Assembly (NCBI GenBank): GCA_944470555.2
Contig: OX104130.1
Location: forward strand, 66,841,160 to 66,905,159
Source: Heterobilharzia americana
Lineage: Eukaryota > Platyhelminthes > Trematoda > Strigeidida > Schistosomatidae
Direction: 5' to 3'
Length of the DNA stretch: 64,000 nt
The notes beneath the pieces were generated by a model that worked only from the letters and a program-made list of their open reading frames with translations, made no database searches and was not told the DNA's origin. This document shows positions 48,911-62,415 of this stretch, in pieces. Made by a program: the position numbers and the translations under genes. Numbering within the stretch: the first letter of the stretch is position 1; every line of letters starts with the position of its first letter.

Positions 48911-49151
48911 TGGGGATGTTAAAACCCCTCACTCTGAGCCGTTAATCTTAGGGCCCTCGGAGCAAAACGAAACACACAGTCAAACATACACACAAATCCT
49001 AGACACCAACCACCCAAGTGGTGTCAACAGATGCAAGAGCACAGCAGGTCTGTCGAATTTTGCAAGTGGTATCACCAGCCCTACACGCTCACCACGTGCA
49101 ATAATAAAACCACCTACCCTCTGTGTAACAGATACTAGAGACGACGCTTGC

Positions 49152-52100
49152 ATGAGGTCAAACTCTGTCTATTTGGATACAACGTGCACACTGAACACAA
49201 ATAAAAACATTGCTCTGTTCTCCCCTGATAAGGGTGGTACTATTTCAAGTCACTGTGCAGTCGATTTACCACCAGGATATCCTAGCAACTCTACAGCTAC
49301 AAGTGAACAGGGTGTAGAGACGTTCTGTAGTGCAACGACGTCAGACTGTACTCAGTCAAGCGACACCGAGATACCTTTTGGCTTGTTTAGCAAACTAGAA
49401 AGCCCTACACAATATTACTCCTCCTGCTTGTACATCGTTCTCATAAACGCAAGGTCCGTCCTTGGCAAACTATGGGCATTAAGAGGAATAGCGCTCATAT
49501 ATAAGCCACCGGTAATAACTATCACTGAGTCTTAGTGTCACGCAAACATACCAGATGGAGAGATAAGCACTGACATGTATACACAATTCCGATGTGGCCG
49601 GAGTAACAAGAAAGGAGGAGGTTGCCTTATGTACTTCCTGAACACTCACTGCATTCAGGTTGGAAAATATGGTCCTCCATAAAGTAAGTGACGCTCTATG
49701 GGTGACAGTACACCACAGGATTGCTACAGCACTGGTGGGATGTGTTTGCAGAGCACCTGGCACCTCTAACAATCATGAGATTCCACTGAATACGGCTCCG
49801 AAATATGCATCCTTTCTCCCATATGATCTTAAGATCATATGTGGTGGCTTTAACCTACCTGAAATTAAGTGGGATTCACCTACTGGTCCAGCTAGGTGTG
49901 ACAACTTTTTCCATACACTGTCTATTTTTGGTTGGAAGCAAGTTGTTACAACTCCTACAAGAGGTGACAGTGTACTGGACTAAATATTTGCCATAACATA
50001 AATCCTATTTTGACAAGTTCCCGGGAAGTGATCACAATACGGTATTATGCGCGCTGCGATTTCCTGCAACTAGTTCTTCCACTACACACCAAATAGTAAG
50101 TAGAGATTACGGTGGAACGGATTGGCAGCAGATGTTTCCAATAATTGGGTGCATTGACTGAGGATCATCCTTCACCACTGCAGACCTCAAATTAACCATT
50201 GATATGTTTTACTACAACTCTAAAACCTGTCCCGATGCCATCATTCCATTGAAAGGTTCCAAAAGAATGCCACTAAACGATAAGCCATATATACCTCCCA
50301 ATGCTCGAAGAAAGTTGCGAAAACTGTCAACAAAATACTACAGACATCACGACGTCGATGCTCCTAGGCTGATTCTTGATGTTATTAACTCTATCCCTCA
50401 CAACCGCGATTTGCGTTCGAAGAATGAAGAGAGTCGTGCACTAGTTAGCTCATCTAGAGTATATTCTCTCTCAGCACTCCTTAAGAAGCGATCGAATTGC
50501 ACAAGACATAAAATTCCTCTTCTTACCCATGACACCAAAGCTCATAATGATCCAGTGGATATGTGTGAAATATTCAGCGACTTATTTGCGGTTAGTTATT
50601 TGGAACTTGCAAATTTTTCATGTGACACTAGCGCGGTCTGCACTTTCAAAAGCTATTCTTCTCCTCAACTAACGACAATTGATACGGTTGAATTCACATA
50701 CTCTAATATTCACCAAGCCATTAGGACGCTAAAATGCTCCAGCAGCGCTGGCGCAGACGGAATATCATCACATTTTTTTAGATTTGGTGGCCCTGATATT
50801 CCACTATTATTACATAAAATATTTTCCCTCTCCTTCGAATCTTTGACGTACCCTGATACATAGAAAACATTATTTATCCTCCCTAGATATAAATCTGGTT
50901 CAAAACACTAGCCAGTAACTACAGACCAATAAATATTATGCCTTTAGTTCGTAGAATTATGGAGAAAGTTATTAAAGAAAGCATTCTTCAGCACATGCTA
51001 AGTGACAATATCATCAAATCGAGTCAACATGGGTTCCTAAAATCGAGGTCCTGTACAAATTGCCACCTTCACGTTGTTAACTTCATAACCACTATGCGCG
51101 CCTGACACCAATTGGTAATTGTACTCAATCTAGACATTCCAAAGGCATTCGGCAGAGCCAATCACTTGCTGTTAACAAGTAAGTTAATGACTACGGGAAC
51201 TGACCAACCACTATCGCAATGGATAAAGTCTTTCCTCAGTATTAGCAATCAGGACCTTAGGATAGGTTCACACAATTCAAAACCTAGGCCAAACACCTCT
51301 GGTGTTGTTCAAGGCAGTGTATTAGGCCCCCTTCACTTTACTTTATACGTCAATGACATCTGCAGCTGCTTTACATACGGTGAACCACTCTTGTTTGCTG
51401 ATGACCTAAAAGTTGCACACACATTCAGCCATGACGATTTGTCCCACTTCCAAGCACTAATACAAAGGGAGCTCGATATAATTTCCGCATAGTCTGCTGC
51501 TTGGAAACTTCAGTTCAATATAGGTAAATGTGGCTGGATATGTTTTGTTGCTCCATCGGTGGATGTCCAACTACATCTTCAGTCTATGAAACTATCTGTT
51601 CTTTGAAGCGTATGTGACCTTAAACCAAGATATTCAAGGGACCTCACATTTTCTGAACAGGCAGCATCACAGACTCGCAAATCTAGGTTACATAGTTCGT
51701 AACTTCCACTTCAAGGAAGTCAAGTTGGTACCCCACAAAACTTGCATACGTCCACTGTTAGAATACTATCCATTTATGCTGAGTGGTATCAGCATAATAG
51801 ATAAAAATAAAATGGAGGGTGTCCAAAGGTACTTCACGGCTAGATTGTTGGGACACGATTGCAAACAGGATTACAGCTCCAGATGCAGAACACTGAGTCT
51901 AGAAACACTTTGAATGAGACAACTCAAAATTGACCTGACACTCTTCTTCAATGTGCTATATAAACACAAGTTGGCAGCCAGTGGTGAGTATCAGTTCGTT
52001 CACAGCAGTTGATACGATCTGCGAAACCATGCCCATAGTGTCACAATGAAATCGTTCACATCCTGCTTGCGCTCAAACTTCCTTGCCGTCAAATTCTCTC

Positions 52101-52264
52101 AGTTGTGGAAAGGACTTCCAGCCAAAGTGAAGGCATCCAAATCAACTTCTGAATTTGGTCCTTTACTGTCTGACTTCTTATCATCTGGTGACTTCTACAG
52201 CTTATCGAATACACCTACAGTCTCTTTCACGACACTTCGTATACTCGGCCTCCTTAATATGTAG
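49152..52264 (+). pseudogene. CR1 ORF2, multiple stops and shifts
   Basis: Pieces in order: VLINARSVLGKLW, ITES followed by a TAG where TESW normally has Trp (about 49535), KKGGGCLMYF, ALVGCVCRAPG (the YRPP position), KIICGGFNLPEIKWD with the catalytic GDFN Asp changed to Gly (about 49830), TPTRGDSVLD, then the RT with SSAGADGI (about 50745), QGSVLGP (about 51315), LLFADDLKVAHTFS (51390-51430, intact) and a C-terminal KFSQLWKGLPAKVKAS (about 52095). Frames change near 50860, 51100, 51490 and 51600. It cannot encode a working enzyme. Confidence 0.85.
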
Positions 52265-53361
52265 TGGGATAGTCACCACACCTACACTGACCGTTCATGC
52301 GAAGCGTTGAGGAGACTCCCATGGTTATCACCTCAAACTAACGGCACATTGTGCCCCACCCAACACGGTAATCAAAAACAGAAATCCCACACCACATGAC
52401 AGCATGAAATTTATATTATTAAGTACTCTGAAGAACAAAAGCGCACACAATGAGCACCATGGCAAGGGAAGTTAAGTAGGGAGAAACATGAACATAGAAG
52501 ACACTCTCCACGTTGAAATTCTCACTTTCTTCGCCCGCTGCTTTGTCTGTTTTTCTCGTTGCAGAAAAGTAATTCAGCTCCAAACGTTGGCTTGACTGCC
52601 GTTGAGAATTAATTACTTACGGAACAGACCGCGGCTGAAACTACCCTTCATGGAGGGTAACCAGTTTTACCAAGTTCAGAACACCTAACCACAACAAACA
52701 GAAATAAAAAAATGTTCACTGGGCCACGATTTCATAATTATCAAAATCTAGGATTACTCACCATAAAAGTGACCGGCAAAGTCCAGCACTTACCGGCTGC
52801 GAGGTTGTCACCACCCGTGCAAACAAAATACAAGGTGTTCTGGAAGTCCATTTGGTGCATTCAAACAAGTCTATTGCTTCTGGATGCTGGAGATGGAAAA
52901 GTGAGGATGTTTGGCTCTCAGTCATAATATTCATCAAGATTATGAATCTTTGTCGTAGGATGGTATTAACATGCATGAATTATACAGTCCTAGAATCGTC
53001 AATGAAGTACAATATGTAAACAATTCATAGACTTTTCATCATTGTCTCGAGCAAAAAGCACATGCTGTTACAATGGAAACATTGGCTTCAAGCTTTATTT
53101 CTCTCCAGGTAATGCCTGTAATGTCTAGATGCAAACCTGGTTTTTTGTCAATGCGAAGGCAATGCTTCCACTTGTCCAACTTGTAAATTCTATGCATACT
53201 TATTCTGCTGAGACGTTCCATTATATGAACACGCAGCACTTATACCTTCTAGTGACAACGGGTGGGGATTCAGATTATCTTCCATGAAGATGAATGTAGT
53301 TTGCACATAAACCTATTCATACCTCTGAAAATGGTGTGTGTTTGTATATTCAGGGATAAAT
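51372..53361 (+). repeat. Left arm of ~1,990 bp inverted repeat
   Basis: Position i pairs with position 112669 - i of the right arm. All translated segments compared (51614-51913, 52046-52264, 52712-52927, 53039-53239) are identical to their partners, and the stretch 52501-52740, compared base by base, matches its partner exactly; no indel breaks the offset. The outer edge is sharp: it matches through 51372 and fails at 51371. At the inner edge single mismatches begin at 53362, within the ATT tail of the CR1. Confidence 0.93.
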
Positions 53362-53379
53362 GTTATTATTATTACTAAG

Positions 53380-55980
53380 AAACTTTCAGGATGCATCAGC
53401 GCTACAGGGCTTCATTTTTAGAGAGCTTTTCATTCACGGGTACAAGCAACTCCAAAGAGTATAACCTGGATCCTGTCCTCCTAAACTTGGGACCAGTGAC
53501 TCATATCTGATGGGTTAACATGCCAGCCAGTTCCTCTACAGTGTAAGCCGTTACGGATTCTTGCCTACTTTCATCATGGCAAACCTTTACCTAAATCTTT
53601 TTTGACGCTAATGAAGTAAGTCAGACCCAGGGGATCGGTCCTGACCGTTACGTTGCCGCAGACCAAATTAATCATTCCCGGCAAATCGCAATTAGGCATT
53701 GTTGGGGCGGAAGAGTTATACTATGCTATAATATGCTGTAAGGTCAACGCCAAATTAGGGAGTCTCGCATCATATCTCAAAATCTTCATCACCAAGTATC
53801 ATTCTTCGGGATGTCAGGTCCGCCCTGGGTTCTTGCTATATCCCTCACTGGGTATTTCAACAACTGAAACTCGGTGAGCCATAAGGGTTTTGGGTCAATC
53901 ACTTTTGTCATTTTAACGCTATAACAAGACCCAGCCACCTATGCAGGATATAGCCTTCGAAAAACTACATCAAACTCCATGTGCAACTAAGAGCCCAATC
54001 TGCCGCTGAAACTGCTGCGGTCACCTCCACACATATTGACGTTCTCAAGCCAGCGGGTGCCACTTCCATCAGAACCATCCCATGCCACAGCAAGCCGAAA
54101 TCAGACTTTCAGAATATCGAACTCCCTTAGAACCAACTCTAGGAGCACCAGAAGAAAAGTCTGGCTCTTCCACTGTTGACTTTACGGGTGTTTTACGAGT
54201 GATTACTAAGATTTTCCGGAGCCTGTACCCTTCGGTGTCTGCAAATCCATCTGCTTTTGTGTCCGTTTTCAACCAAGCCCAACCACCGCGAATAGCGCGT
54301 GCACATTAATAATCCCCGTGTGTTTGTCTACGTAAGTATGTGAAATCAAAAACGCACTGGCATACAGTGCAGCCCATATGATTTATGCTACATTTCTTTT
54401 CTTTTCTTCGATATGATACGCCCGGCCGGAAAACATGGTTTTTCGAAGACAGACGCTGGTTGTAATCCTAAAAATATTCTTTCCACATGGCCTCAGCAGG
54501 TTGGTGCGTTATACTGTTTCCTTCATGGAACGGAATACAAATCACCTGTGCATAGCACTCGCGTGCGTCAATTTCTTGGCGTTGGATCATTCGTAATTGG
54601 TCCATGTAGAAGCAGGCAGATGCGTAATCCGATGTTAACTAGGCAGGCAGCCACCCACGACTTACAACGCTTTGTCACACTCAAGAGCAATGTTTCAGGC
54701 TAGGCGTAATCTCACAATATTCATCGGCGTACCGCCAAAAACACGTTAGGGAAAACGATCTAGAAATCCCTCCTAATCATCCCATTTGACAGCACTGATA
54801 TTCGTTTGAATATTTTTACCCTCGTTGTGGATATTGCGCCTTTGGCTCTAGCCGATGTAATGTTATTTGGTGGCTTGACCGTCTTCTTCGACCTTACACT
54901 CATCATTTGACTCTGTTCGATTGAGATTTATCACGAACGCTCCGCTTTCCTATTATGTGGTGCTGGACTGTTGACAAGGTGACGTTGTTTTACTGCACCC
55001 GGCATTTTGTTTTGGTTCAACTTACGGTTGTGCTGTGATTCCGCTGCTTACCTTTTGACTGGCTGCTAGAAACGTTTATTTATTGACTTGATTCTGGTAG
55101 GCAGAGATTTTGATCCCCTTTTGTCGAAAACATTCTCATTAATTCTCAGGCACTTGACAACTGCCTTTTTAACCAACTTTTACCATATAGTACATATTTG
55201 TGCCCGAGAACGTTTGGACTGTGTAGCTACCCAGTGGCACCGTTGAGGTATTTTCGCAATTTTGGCGGCGGTAAAACCGCTGATCCACAATTAGACTGAT
55301 AGTTACCGAATGGTAAGTAAGGAAACGCGAACCAACAGTGGGATAAGCTATTTACTCTTCTACCTTTTGCCGCATGACAAAATTTCTGTGAAGCCAGCGA
55401 AGGCGTTTCAGTCAACTGCCAAAGCCTTTGGTGGCAGTTAGCTGAACCTTTCGCATTTCGTTTTCAGGCATAATAATAATGCCCGCTGAAGAATTTACTA
55501 TAAAATAGACTTTGGCCTCTGTGACTGCTTTCTCTCAGGCCCAACAGTCTCCCTATGGTGCGCAGGACACAATAACACATAGACATTAAGAGCTGTCTTG
55601 CATGGGCTTGCACGTACGTTGCTCCGGCATTGACACAATTTCGTCTTTATACAAGCCCCCTAGTTGCCCGCGGCATAGAAACGAGGTTTCGGAAAGGAAC
55701 TATGTGCATAGGAATTGAAGGTTACTTATCGCTTACAAACCGTTGGTCGGCCTGCATGTGACGCGACAGCTCATTCAACAGTATCCACAAACCTTTTCGA
55801 TACCACAGCTACTTCTCAGCCCAACTTTCCCAAAAGATGTCCAGGTGTTCTGCAGTTATGGACTAGTTTACCTCTCGCCCGCCACATGCTGTACTTATGG
55901 ACTTCCAGCTACGCCACATTTTCACCAGCAAGCGAAAGGCTGAGAATGGTGGTGAAGGGTTAAAAATACTTCCAAGCTGC
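53380..55980. other. Inverted-repeat spacer, unassigned part
   Basis: Sequence between the left arm and the RTE element. Its composition is less AT-rich than in the AGAP introns. Open frames at 54082-54309, 54413-54703 and 55715-55963 have no recognised motifs. No exon, LTR or RNA gene was identified. Confidence 0.4.
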
Positions 55981-55984
55981 CCAA

Positions 55985-58900
55985 CAAAATTTATTTATAT
56001 TGTTATTTGTCCTTTGGGTTCCTAATGGAATATAAGGTTTCAGTGGCACGCCTCCAATGCGCTCTGTTCTCTGAAGTCTTTTGAACCTGGCTCCACGACA
56101 GCCCAGAAGCTCTCATTTTCTTCTCGCACGATCTACTCCATGTCACCCCCGGACGCCCAACTCGTAGCTCCTCGTCTGGGTTCCACTCGAGCTACTGGCC
56201 TGAAGCGTGATGTCCCCGAATGGTCTTCTCAGTGCATGCCCAGTCCAGCTCCACTTCCTTCTGCATATTTGTTGAGCGATATCTCCTTTGTTGGTTCGTT
56301 CCCAGAGTTCCTTGCTGCTTATTCTCTCCGAACATCCATCTGATCGTCAGTATCGAGAGTAGGCAGTTGTTGATGAGTGTCTGCAGTTTGTCGGAAATTT
56401 CTTTCGTAACTCGCCAAGTCTCTCAGCCATCACACAGAAACATTGACTTGACATTGGTGTTGAAAATCCGGATCTTGTTCCACATGCTGAGTGCAGAAGT
56501 TCTCCACACTGGTTCCGGATTAATAGACGCTTGTCTTGCTTTTCCGAATTTTACTTTGACATATTCGTCTGTGCCGCCTGTAGTTGAAACGATGCTGCCT
56601 AGAGAAGGAGGCTATTTCCTTCAGGTATCTCCTGTTGATGGTGGTGGGAGCTTGTTGGTGTTGTTGGTTGGGCATCTTCATCACCTCTGTCTTCTCTACA
56701 TTCACTTGGAGTCCCGTCCTCGCTGTCCTGCCTCTCCTGTCAACTTGTTAGTTTTTGCCTGTAGATCTTCAAGTCTGTGCGACATCAGACACAAGTCATC
56801 GGCGAAATCCAAGTCTTCTAGGTTCTTTTCCGCAGTCCAGCCAGCGCATCCCCCTCTTCTCGCTCCCCACTGTTTTCTGCATGACCCAGTCGGCCACAAT
56901 CAGGAATATCATGGGGGATGGTAGGCAACCTTGTTTCACTCCTGTATTCACTTCAGAAGCATCACTGAGCTTCCCATTGTGAATTACCTGTCATGTGGCG
57001 TCTTTATATAGTTGTTGAATGAGGTTGATAAAAGTTTGCAGTATTCAGTAGTATTGAAGCAGTTTCCAAATCACCTGTCGATCGACGCCGTCAAAGGCCT
57101 TCTCAAAGTCGACGAAGTTGAGGTAAAGAGAGTCGACTGCCATTCCATACCGTGTTCTATGATGATGCGTAGTGTAGCGTTGCAATTTGGTCCGCACATG
57201 ACTTGTACTTCCTGAAGCCTGCCAGTCCCGGTCGTAGTTTTGAATCCAGTGCATCCTTCAGTTTCTCCAGGTTGATGCGGTATAGTATTTTGCTTGAGGT
57301 AGACAGGAGAGTGACTCCGCGTCAGTTCTTACAAACACTAAGGTCTCCCTCCTTCGGGAGTTTGACAAGGTAGCCCTTCATCCAATCTGCCGGTACCTTC
57401 CCTTCCTTCCAGACCTCCTGTAATAGTGATGTGAGCATGTCCGCTGTTGTCTCCGCGTCTGTTCTCAGTGCCTCTGGCGGGGTCCTATCTGGTCCTGCTG
57501 CCTTCCCACATTTCAGTGGCTTTATGGCTTTCAGGACTTCCAGTTTTGTTGGGGGATTTATGTTCACTTGTAGTTCTGTGGCTGGGTTGCGGGTAGTGTT
57601 TCTGGACGAAGTGCAAGTGGTAGTGGTGGTCGATTCAAGAGCTTCTTGAAGTGGTCGGCCCATCGTTTCCTTTGTTTCTCTTCTTTTGTAATTAAGTTTC
57701 CCTGATCAATCTTCTTTGATTTCATCTGTGTTGATCTCTTTCCAGATAGTAACCTGGTTATTTGATACAATGTTGTCAGGTCTCTCTTGCCTGCAGCCTG
57801 TTCTTCTTCACTTGGCAGTGTGTCCTAGAAGCGTGGTTCGTCTCTCCGTGCACTCTTCTTCACTTCTTTATCTAGTGTTTTATGCACTGTGCTCGGTTCC
57901 TCTTCTCACCGTTCATCTTTGCACTGCACTGGTTCATCTTCTGTTTCACCGTCCTCCTCTGCTTGTTATATAAACCTCCATGTGTCCGTCGGGATCCATT
58001 CCTTATCTTCTTTCTCCTTCCCACCTAAAATGGTTATGCGGGCTTCTTTCCATATGGCTTTCATAGACTTCCAGTGTTTTTCCACACAGGTTTCCTCAGG
58101 GATGTCCCTCGATACCTCCCACTTTGTCTTCATGGCTGACGTAAAGTGACCTTTGTAGTTTCGTCCTTCAGTTTCCGGGTGTTAAACTTCAAGTGTGGTC
58201 TATCATCAACTTCTGTGAAGGCTTTAAACTTGATCTGGAAGGTTCCCTGCACCAGATACTGAGTAGTCTGAGCCTGCATTTGCTCGCCTTCTTGACCTTG
58301 TGTCAAGTAGGCTGCGTCTCCATTTTCTTGAGATTGAGATGAGGTCGATCTGATTTTTAGTATGTCAATCTGGTGAAGTGAAATCCATGTTGCTTTGCGA
58401 ATATCCTTGTGTTTGTACACACTGCCTCCAATCACCAAATCGTTGAGTGTGCAGAAGTCTGCAAACAGTTCTCCATTATCATTCATTTCACCTAGCACTT
58501 CTCCACCCATGGTTAGTTCTCCTATTGTGCCGTCTGCTCCCAGTCTGGCATTCATGTCTCTCATTAGAGTTCCGGTGTCGCAAACTGAGATCTTGTCCAG
58601 TGTTGATTGCAGTTGTCTGTAGAATTCCTCCTTCTTGTCTTCATCTGCGTTATTTGTAGGTGTATAGCGTGGCACTGTATGATTGTGACATTCCTTACTT
58701 TTGAGTTGAATCTTGCTGTCGTGATCCTGGAGGAGATTGGTTTTTACTGCATGAGAGAGGGAGAGCCTTCGATGCTGTTGGGGACATCATGATAGACACT
58801 CCAAAATTGAGTGTGCTCGTGGTTGTCGTCTGTGTGACAATATCTGAGTAGATTATTGATTCTTCAGTTGACAGTTTGGAGAGTCCACTCCCATTCCATC

Positions 58901-59290
58901 TACTTTCGCAAATTCCAAGCACTTCAGCGTGATACCCTCTCATCTCGTTTGCAATCTGGGCTGTCTTCCTGGGTTCAAACATGTTGCGGACATTCCATGT
59001 CCCCACGTTTACTTTCGCATCCATCGAAAGAAGACACATCGGCCGATTGGCTTCCCGAAGGTTTTCAACAACCAGCGTCATTTCTCCTCTCCGATTCCAG
59101 CCAGGAATAACATTGTTTTGATTTTTAATATTTTGTTCGTGCTTTGAAGTTTCTTCAGTGATTGGGTTGCTTTTCCGGGGTAGGATTGCTAGCCCTACGC
59201 CCAACCATCCCTCTTCACCCGGGCATAGGACCGGCTGGTAGTTATTGAACCAGTTAACCAGGCGAGGTTAAGAAAAGTTGGAGGGTCACC
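55985..59290 (-). mobile_element. Near full-length SR2-like RTE LINE, decayed
   Basis: Single-ORF RTE layout read leftward. Endonuclease: VNVGTWNVRNMFEP (about 58.99 kb), VLGICESRWNGSG (catalytic Glu, about 58.91), MRDMNARLGAD (about 58.56). RT: RWADHFKKLLNRPP (about 57.65), CGKAAGPDRTPPEAL (about 57.50), GKVPADWMKGYLVKLPKEGD (about 57.37), LNFVDFEKAFDGVDRQ (motif A, about 57.1), TGVKQGCLPSPMIFLIV (motif B, about 56.94), LDFADDLCLMSH (motif C, about 56.8). C-terminus: a VGRPG-like piece near 56.15 and a QVQKTSE..WRRATETLYS pattern near 56.07. The 3' tail is AACAATATAAATAAAT. Frameshifts and stops scatter throughout; the catalytic RT aspartates are intact. The 5' end meets the ATT tail of the CR1 copy at about 59.29-59.31 kb. 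Confidence 0.85.
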
Positions 59291-59307
59291 ATAATAATAA
59301 CAATAAT

Positions 59308-61297
59308 ATTTATCCCTGAATATACAAACACACACCATTTTCAGAGGTATGAATAGGTTTATGTGCAAACTACATTCATCTTCATGGAAGATAATCTGAA
59401 TCCCCACCCGTTGTCACTAGAAGGTATAAGTGCTGCGTGTTCATATAATGGAACGTCTCAGCAGAATAAGTATGCATAGAATTTACAAGTTGGACAAGTG
59501 GAAGCATTGCCTTCGCATTGACAAAAAACCAGGTTTGCATCTAGACATTACAGGCATTACCTGGAGAGAAATAAAGCTTGAAGCCAATGTTTCCATTGTA
59601 ACAGCATGTGCTTTTTGCTCGAGACAATGATGAAAAGTCTATGAATTGTTTACATATTGTACTTCATTGACGATTCTAGGACTGTATAATTCATGCATGT
59701 TAATACCATCCTACGACAAAGATTCATAATCTTGATGAATATTATGACTGAGAGCCAAACATCCTCACTTTTCCATCTCCAGCATCCAGAAGCAATAGAC
59801 TTGTTTGAATGCACCAAATGGACTTCCAGAACACCTTGTATTTTGTTTGCACGGGTGGTGACAACCTCGCAGCCGGTAAGTGCTGGACTTTGCCGGTCAC
59901 TTTTATGGTGAGTAATCCTAGATTTTGATAATTATGAAATCGTGGCCCAGTGAACATTTTTTTATTTCTGTTTGTTGTGGTTAGGTGTTCTGAACTTGGT
60001 AAAACTGGTTACCCTCCATGAAGGGTAGTTTCAGCCGCGGTCTGTTCCGTAAGTAATTAATTCTCAACGGCAGTCAAGCCAACGTTTGGAGCTGAATTAC
60101 TTTTCTGCAACGAGAAAAACAGACAAAGCAGCGGGCGAAGAAAGTGAGAATTTCAACGTGGAGAGTGTCTTCTATGTTCATGTTTCTCCCTACTTAACTT
60201 CCCTTGCCATGGTGCTCATTGTGTGCGCTTTTGTTCTTCAGAGTACTTAATAATATAAATTTCATGCTGTCATGTGGTGTGGGATTTCTGTTTTTGATTA
60301 CCGTGTTGGGTGGGGCACAATGTGCCGTTAGTTTGAGGTGATAACCATGGGAGTCTCCTCAACGCTTCGCATGAACGGTCAGTGTAGGTGTGGTGACTAT
60401 CCCACTACATATTAAGGAGGCCGAGTATACGAAGTGTCGTGAAAGAGACTGTAGGTGTATTCGATAAGCTGTAGAAGTCACCAGATGATAAGAAGTCAGA
60501 CAGTAAAGGACCAAATTCAGAAGTTGATTTGGATGCCTTCACTTTGGCTGGAAGTCCTTTCCACAACTGAGAGAATTTGACGGCAAGGAAGTTTGAGCGC
60601 AAGCAGGATGTGAACGATTTCATTGTGACACTATGGGCATGGTTTCGCAGATCGTATCAACTGCTGTGAACGAACTGATACTCACCACTGGCTGCCAACT
60701 TGTGTTTATATAGCACATTGAAGAAGAGTGTCAGGTCAATTTTGAGTTGTCTCATTCAAAGTGTTTCTAGACTCAGTGTTCTGCATCTGGAGCTGTAATC
60801 CTGTTTGCAATCGTGTCCCAACAATCTAGCCGTGAAGTACCTTTGGACACCCTCCATTTTATTTTTATCTATTATGCTGATACCACTCAGCATAAATGGA
60901 TAGTATTCTAACAGTGGACGTATGCAAGTTTTGTGGGGTACCAACTTGACTTCCTTGAAGTGGAAGTTACGAACTATGTAACCTAGATTTGCGAGTCTGT
61001 GATGCTGCCTGTTCAGAAAATGTGAGGTCCCTTGAATATCTTGGTTTAAGGTCACATACGCTTCAAAGAACAGATAGTTTCATAGACTGAAGATGTAGTT
61101 GGACATCCACCGATGGAGCAACAAAACATATCCAGCCACATTTACCTATATTGAACTGAAGTTTCCAAGCAGCAGACTATGCGGAAATTATATCGAGCTC
61201 CCTTTGTATTAGTGCTTGGAAGTGGGACAAATCGTCATGGCTGAATGTGTGTGCAACTTTTAGGTCATCAGCAAACAAGAGTGGTTCACCGTATGTA
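59308..61297 (-). mobile_element. 5'-truncated CR1 copy; right arm of inverted repeat
   Basis: Reverse complement of 51372-53361. In LINE orientation it starts inside RT motif C (just upstream of the LLFADDLK codons) and runs to the 3' end with the tail ATTATTGTTATTATTATGG, so it looks like a 5'-truncated insertion. It carries the same stop codons and frame breaks as the left copy (for example the TAG after DIISA and the frame change before TLNQDIQG). Shared dead-gene mutations and apparent identity point to recent duplication from one source, by whichever mechanism. Confidence 0.9.
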
Positions 61298-62412
61298 TTT
61301 TATTGTTTGCGAGATTTCGGAGGGTCCGGAAGCGTTTGTGGAGGTGGGGCTGAAAGTTATCTGCTGGTGTTACCATTCCTGTTGTAGGTTCTCGCGTTCA
61401 GTGTGACGATGCTTTTTCCTGAGCTACGAAAGCCTATGTTTGCCTATTTCTATAGGTTTTTAGATGCACCATGCTATTTGGTTGTACTTTATATGGTCTA
61501 TTTATGTACGGGGGATCAGTTGCACTTGCTGTCTTAGGAGGAAAGTAACTAGGTTTATTCATGAAGAACGGTGATGACAAATCAAAGTGAATCAATTGGG
61601 CTTAAACCTATAGCAAGGAAGAGTTATGACTGCCGTTTTCTGTTGAAGTCATTTGCAATTAGTAGGAAGTGAAATCGTGGACAAAATCGAAGTCAGTGTC
61701 AAGTATCTATTTATGAAGCATGACTCTCTCAATAAGCAAGGGTGATCGCTGAGCAACAGGCAGTAAACTGCTTCGGTGTGACGACTGATAAATTAGAAAG
61801 AAGTGCGAAATCCCCGTGACGCAAATTATGGATTATGGATAGTATTATGGATAGTTTTAGGGTTCAGAAAGAAAGTAGTGGAGGTGAGTTTCGAATGTAC
61901 CACCTTTGACTCTTTTTAATATTTACGTATGGGCTCATATTTGGCGAGAAACACCTAAGGACAAACAAATCTGACTGTTGAGGTACATCGGTTGAAGTGA
62001 AGGAAGACGAATGAAGTCTATGAACATTTGGAATGGAAACGCTTGCAAATGAAAGTTGCACGGAAACTGAATGTTTGAATAATGCGTGGCAAACATATCG
62101 GGATACATAAAATCCTATGCGATTGGGTCGTAGCAAAAGTTTAATGGTGTAGTCAAAGGACACAAGTGGCTATACAGTGTCCAGGCAGCAAGAAATAAGG
62201 CATCTGTCACCTTTCGCAACATCGATGTTACGCTTTGCTAGAGTTGACGCAAACTGGGGGCTTACCCAGGGCATACTTTAATTCCCATATGCATTTAAGT
62301 GTTATACTAGTGCACTTGTGTGTTTTTACTCAGCTCTTCAAGTAGCATGGTGCGTTTAAGTGACGCAAAGATCACCTACGGAAGTAGCTAGTTGCTATAA
62401 AGTATTATGAAC
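61298..62412. other. No gene recognised
   Basis: Sequence right of the inverted repeat. The minus-strand frame 61864-62163 (99 codons, Ser-rich) has no motif. No LINE or SINE signature was seen. Confidence 0.4.
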
Positions 62413-62415
62413 GTA

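Larger units (their letters stand above)
47198..53370 (+). mobile_element. Full-length but decayed CR1-type LINE
   Basis: Plus-strand element with ORF1 (47198-48910), ORF2 (49152-52264, broken), a long 3' region and a short ATT-rich tail (TTATTATTATTACT at about 53363-53376). It belongs to the same clade as the 38.5-43.5 kb element, with FADDLK, GVVQGSVLGP and ICGGFNLPEIKW, but its residues differ widely, so it is a separate family. From about 51372 onward the sequence recurs in inverted orientation at 59308-61297. Confidence 0.85.
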
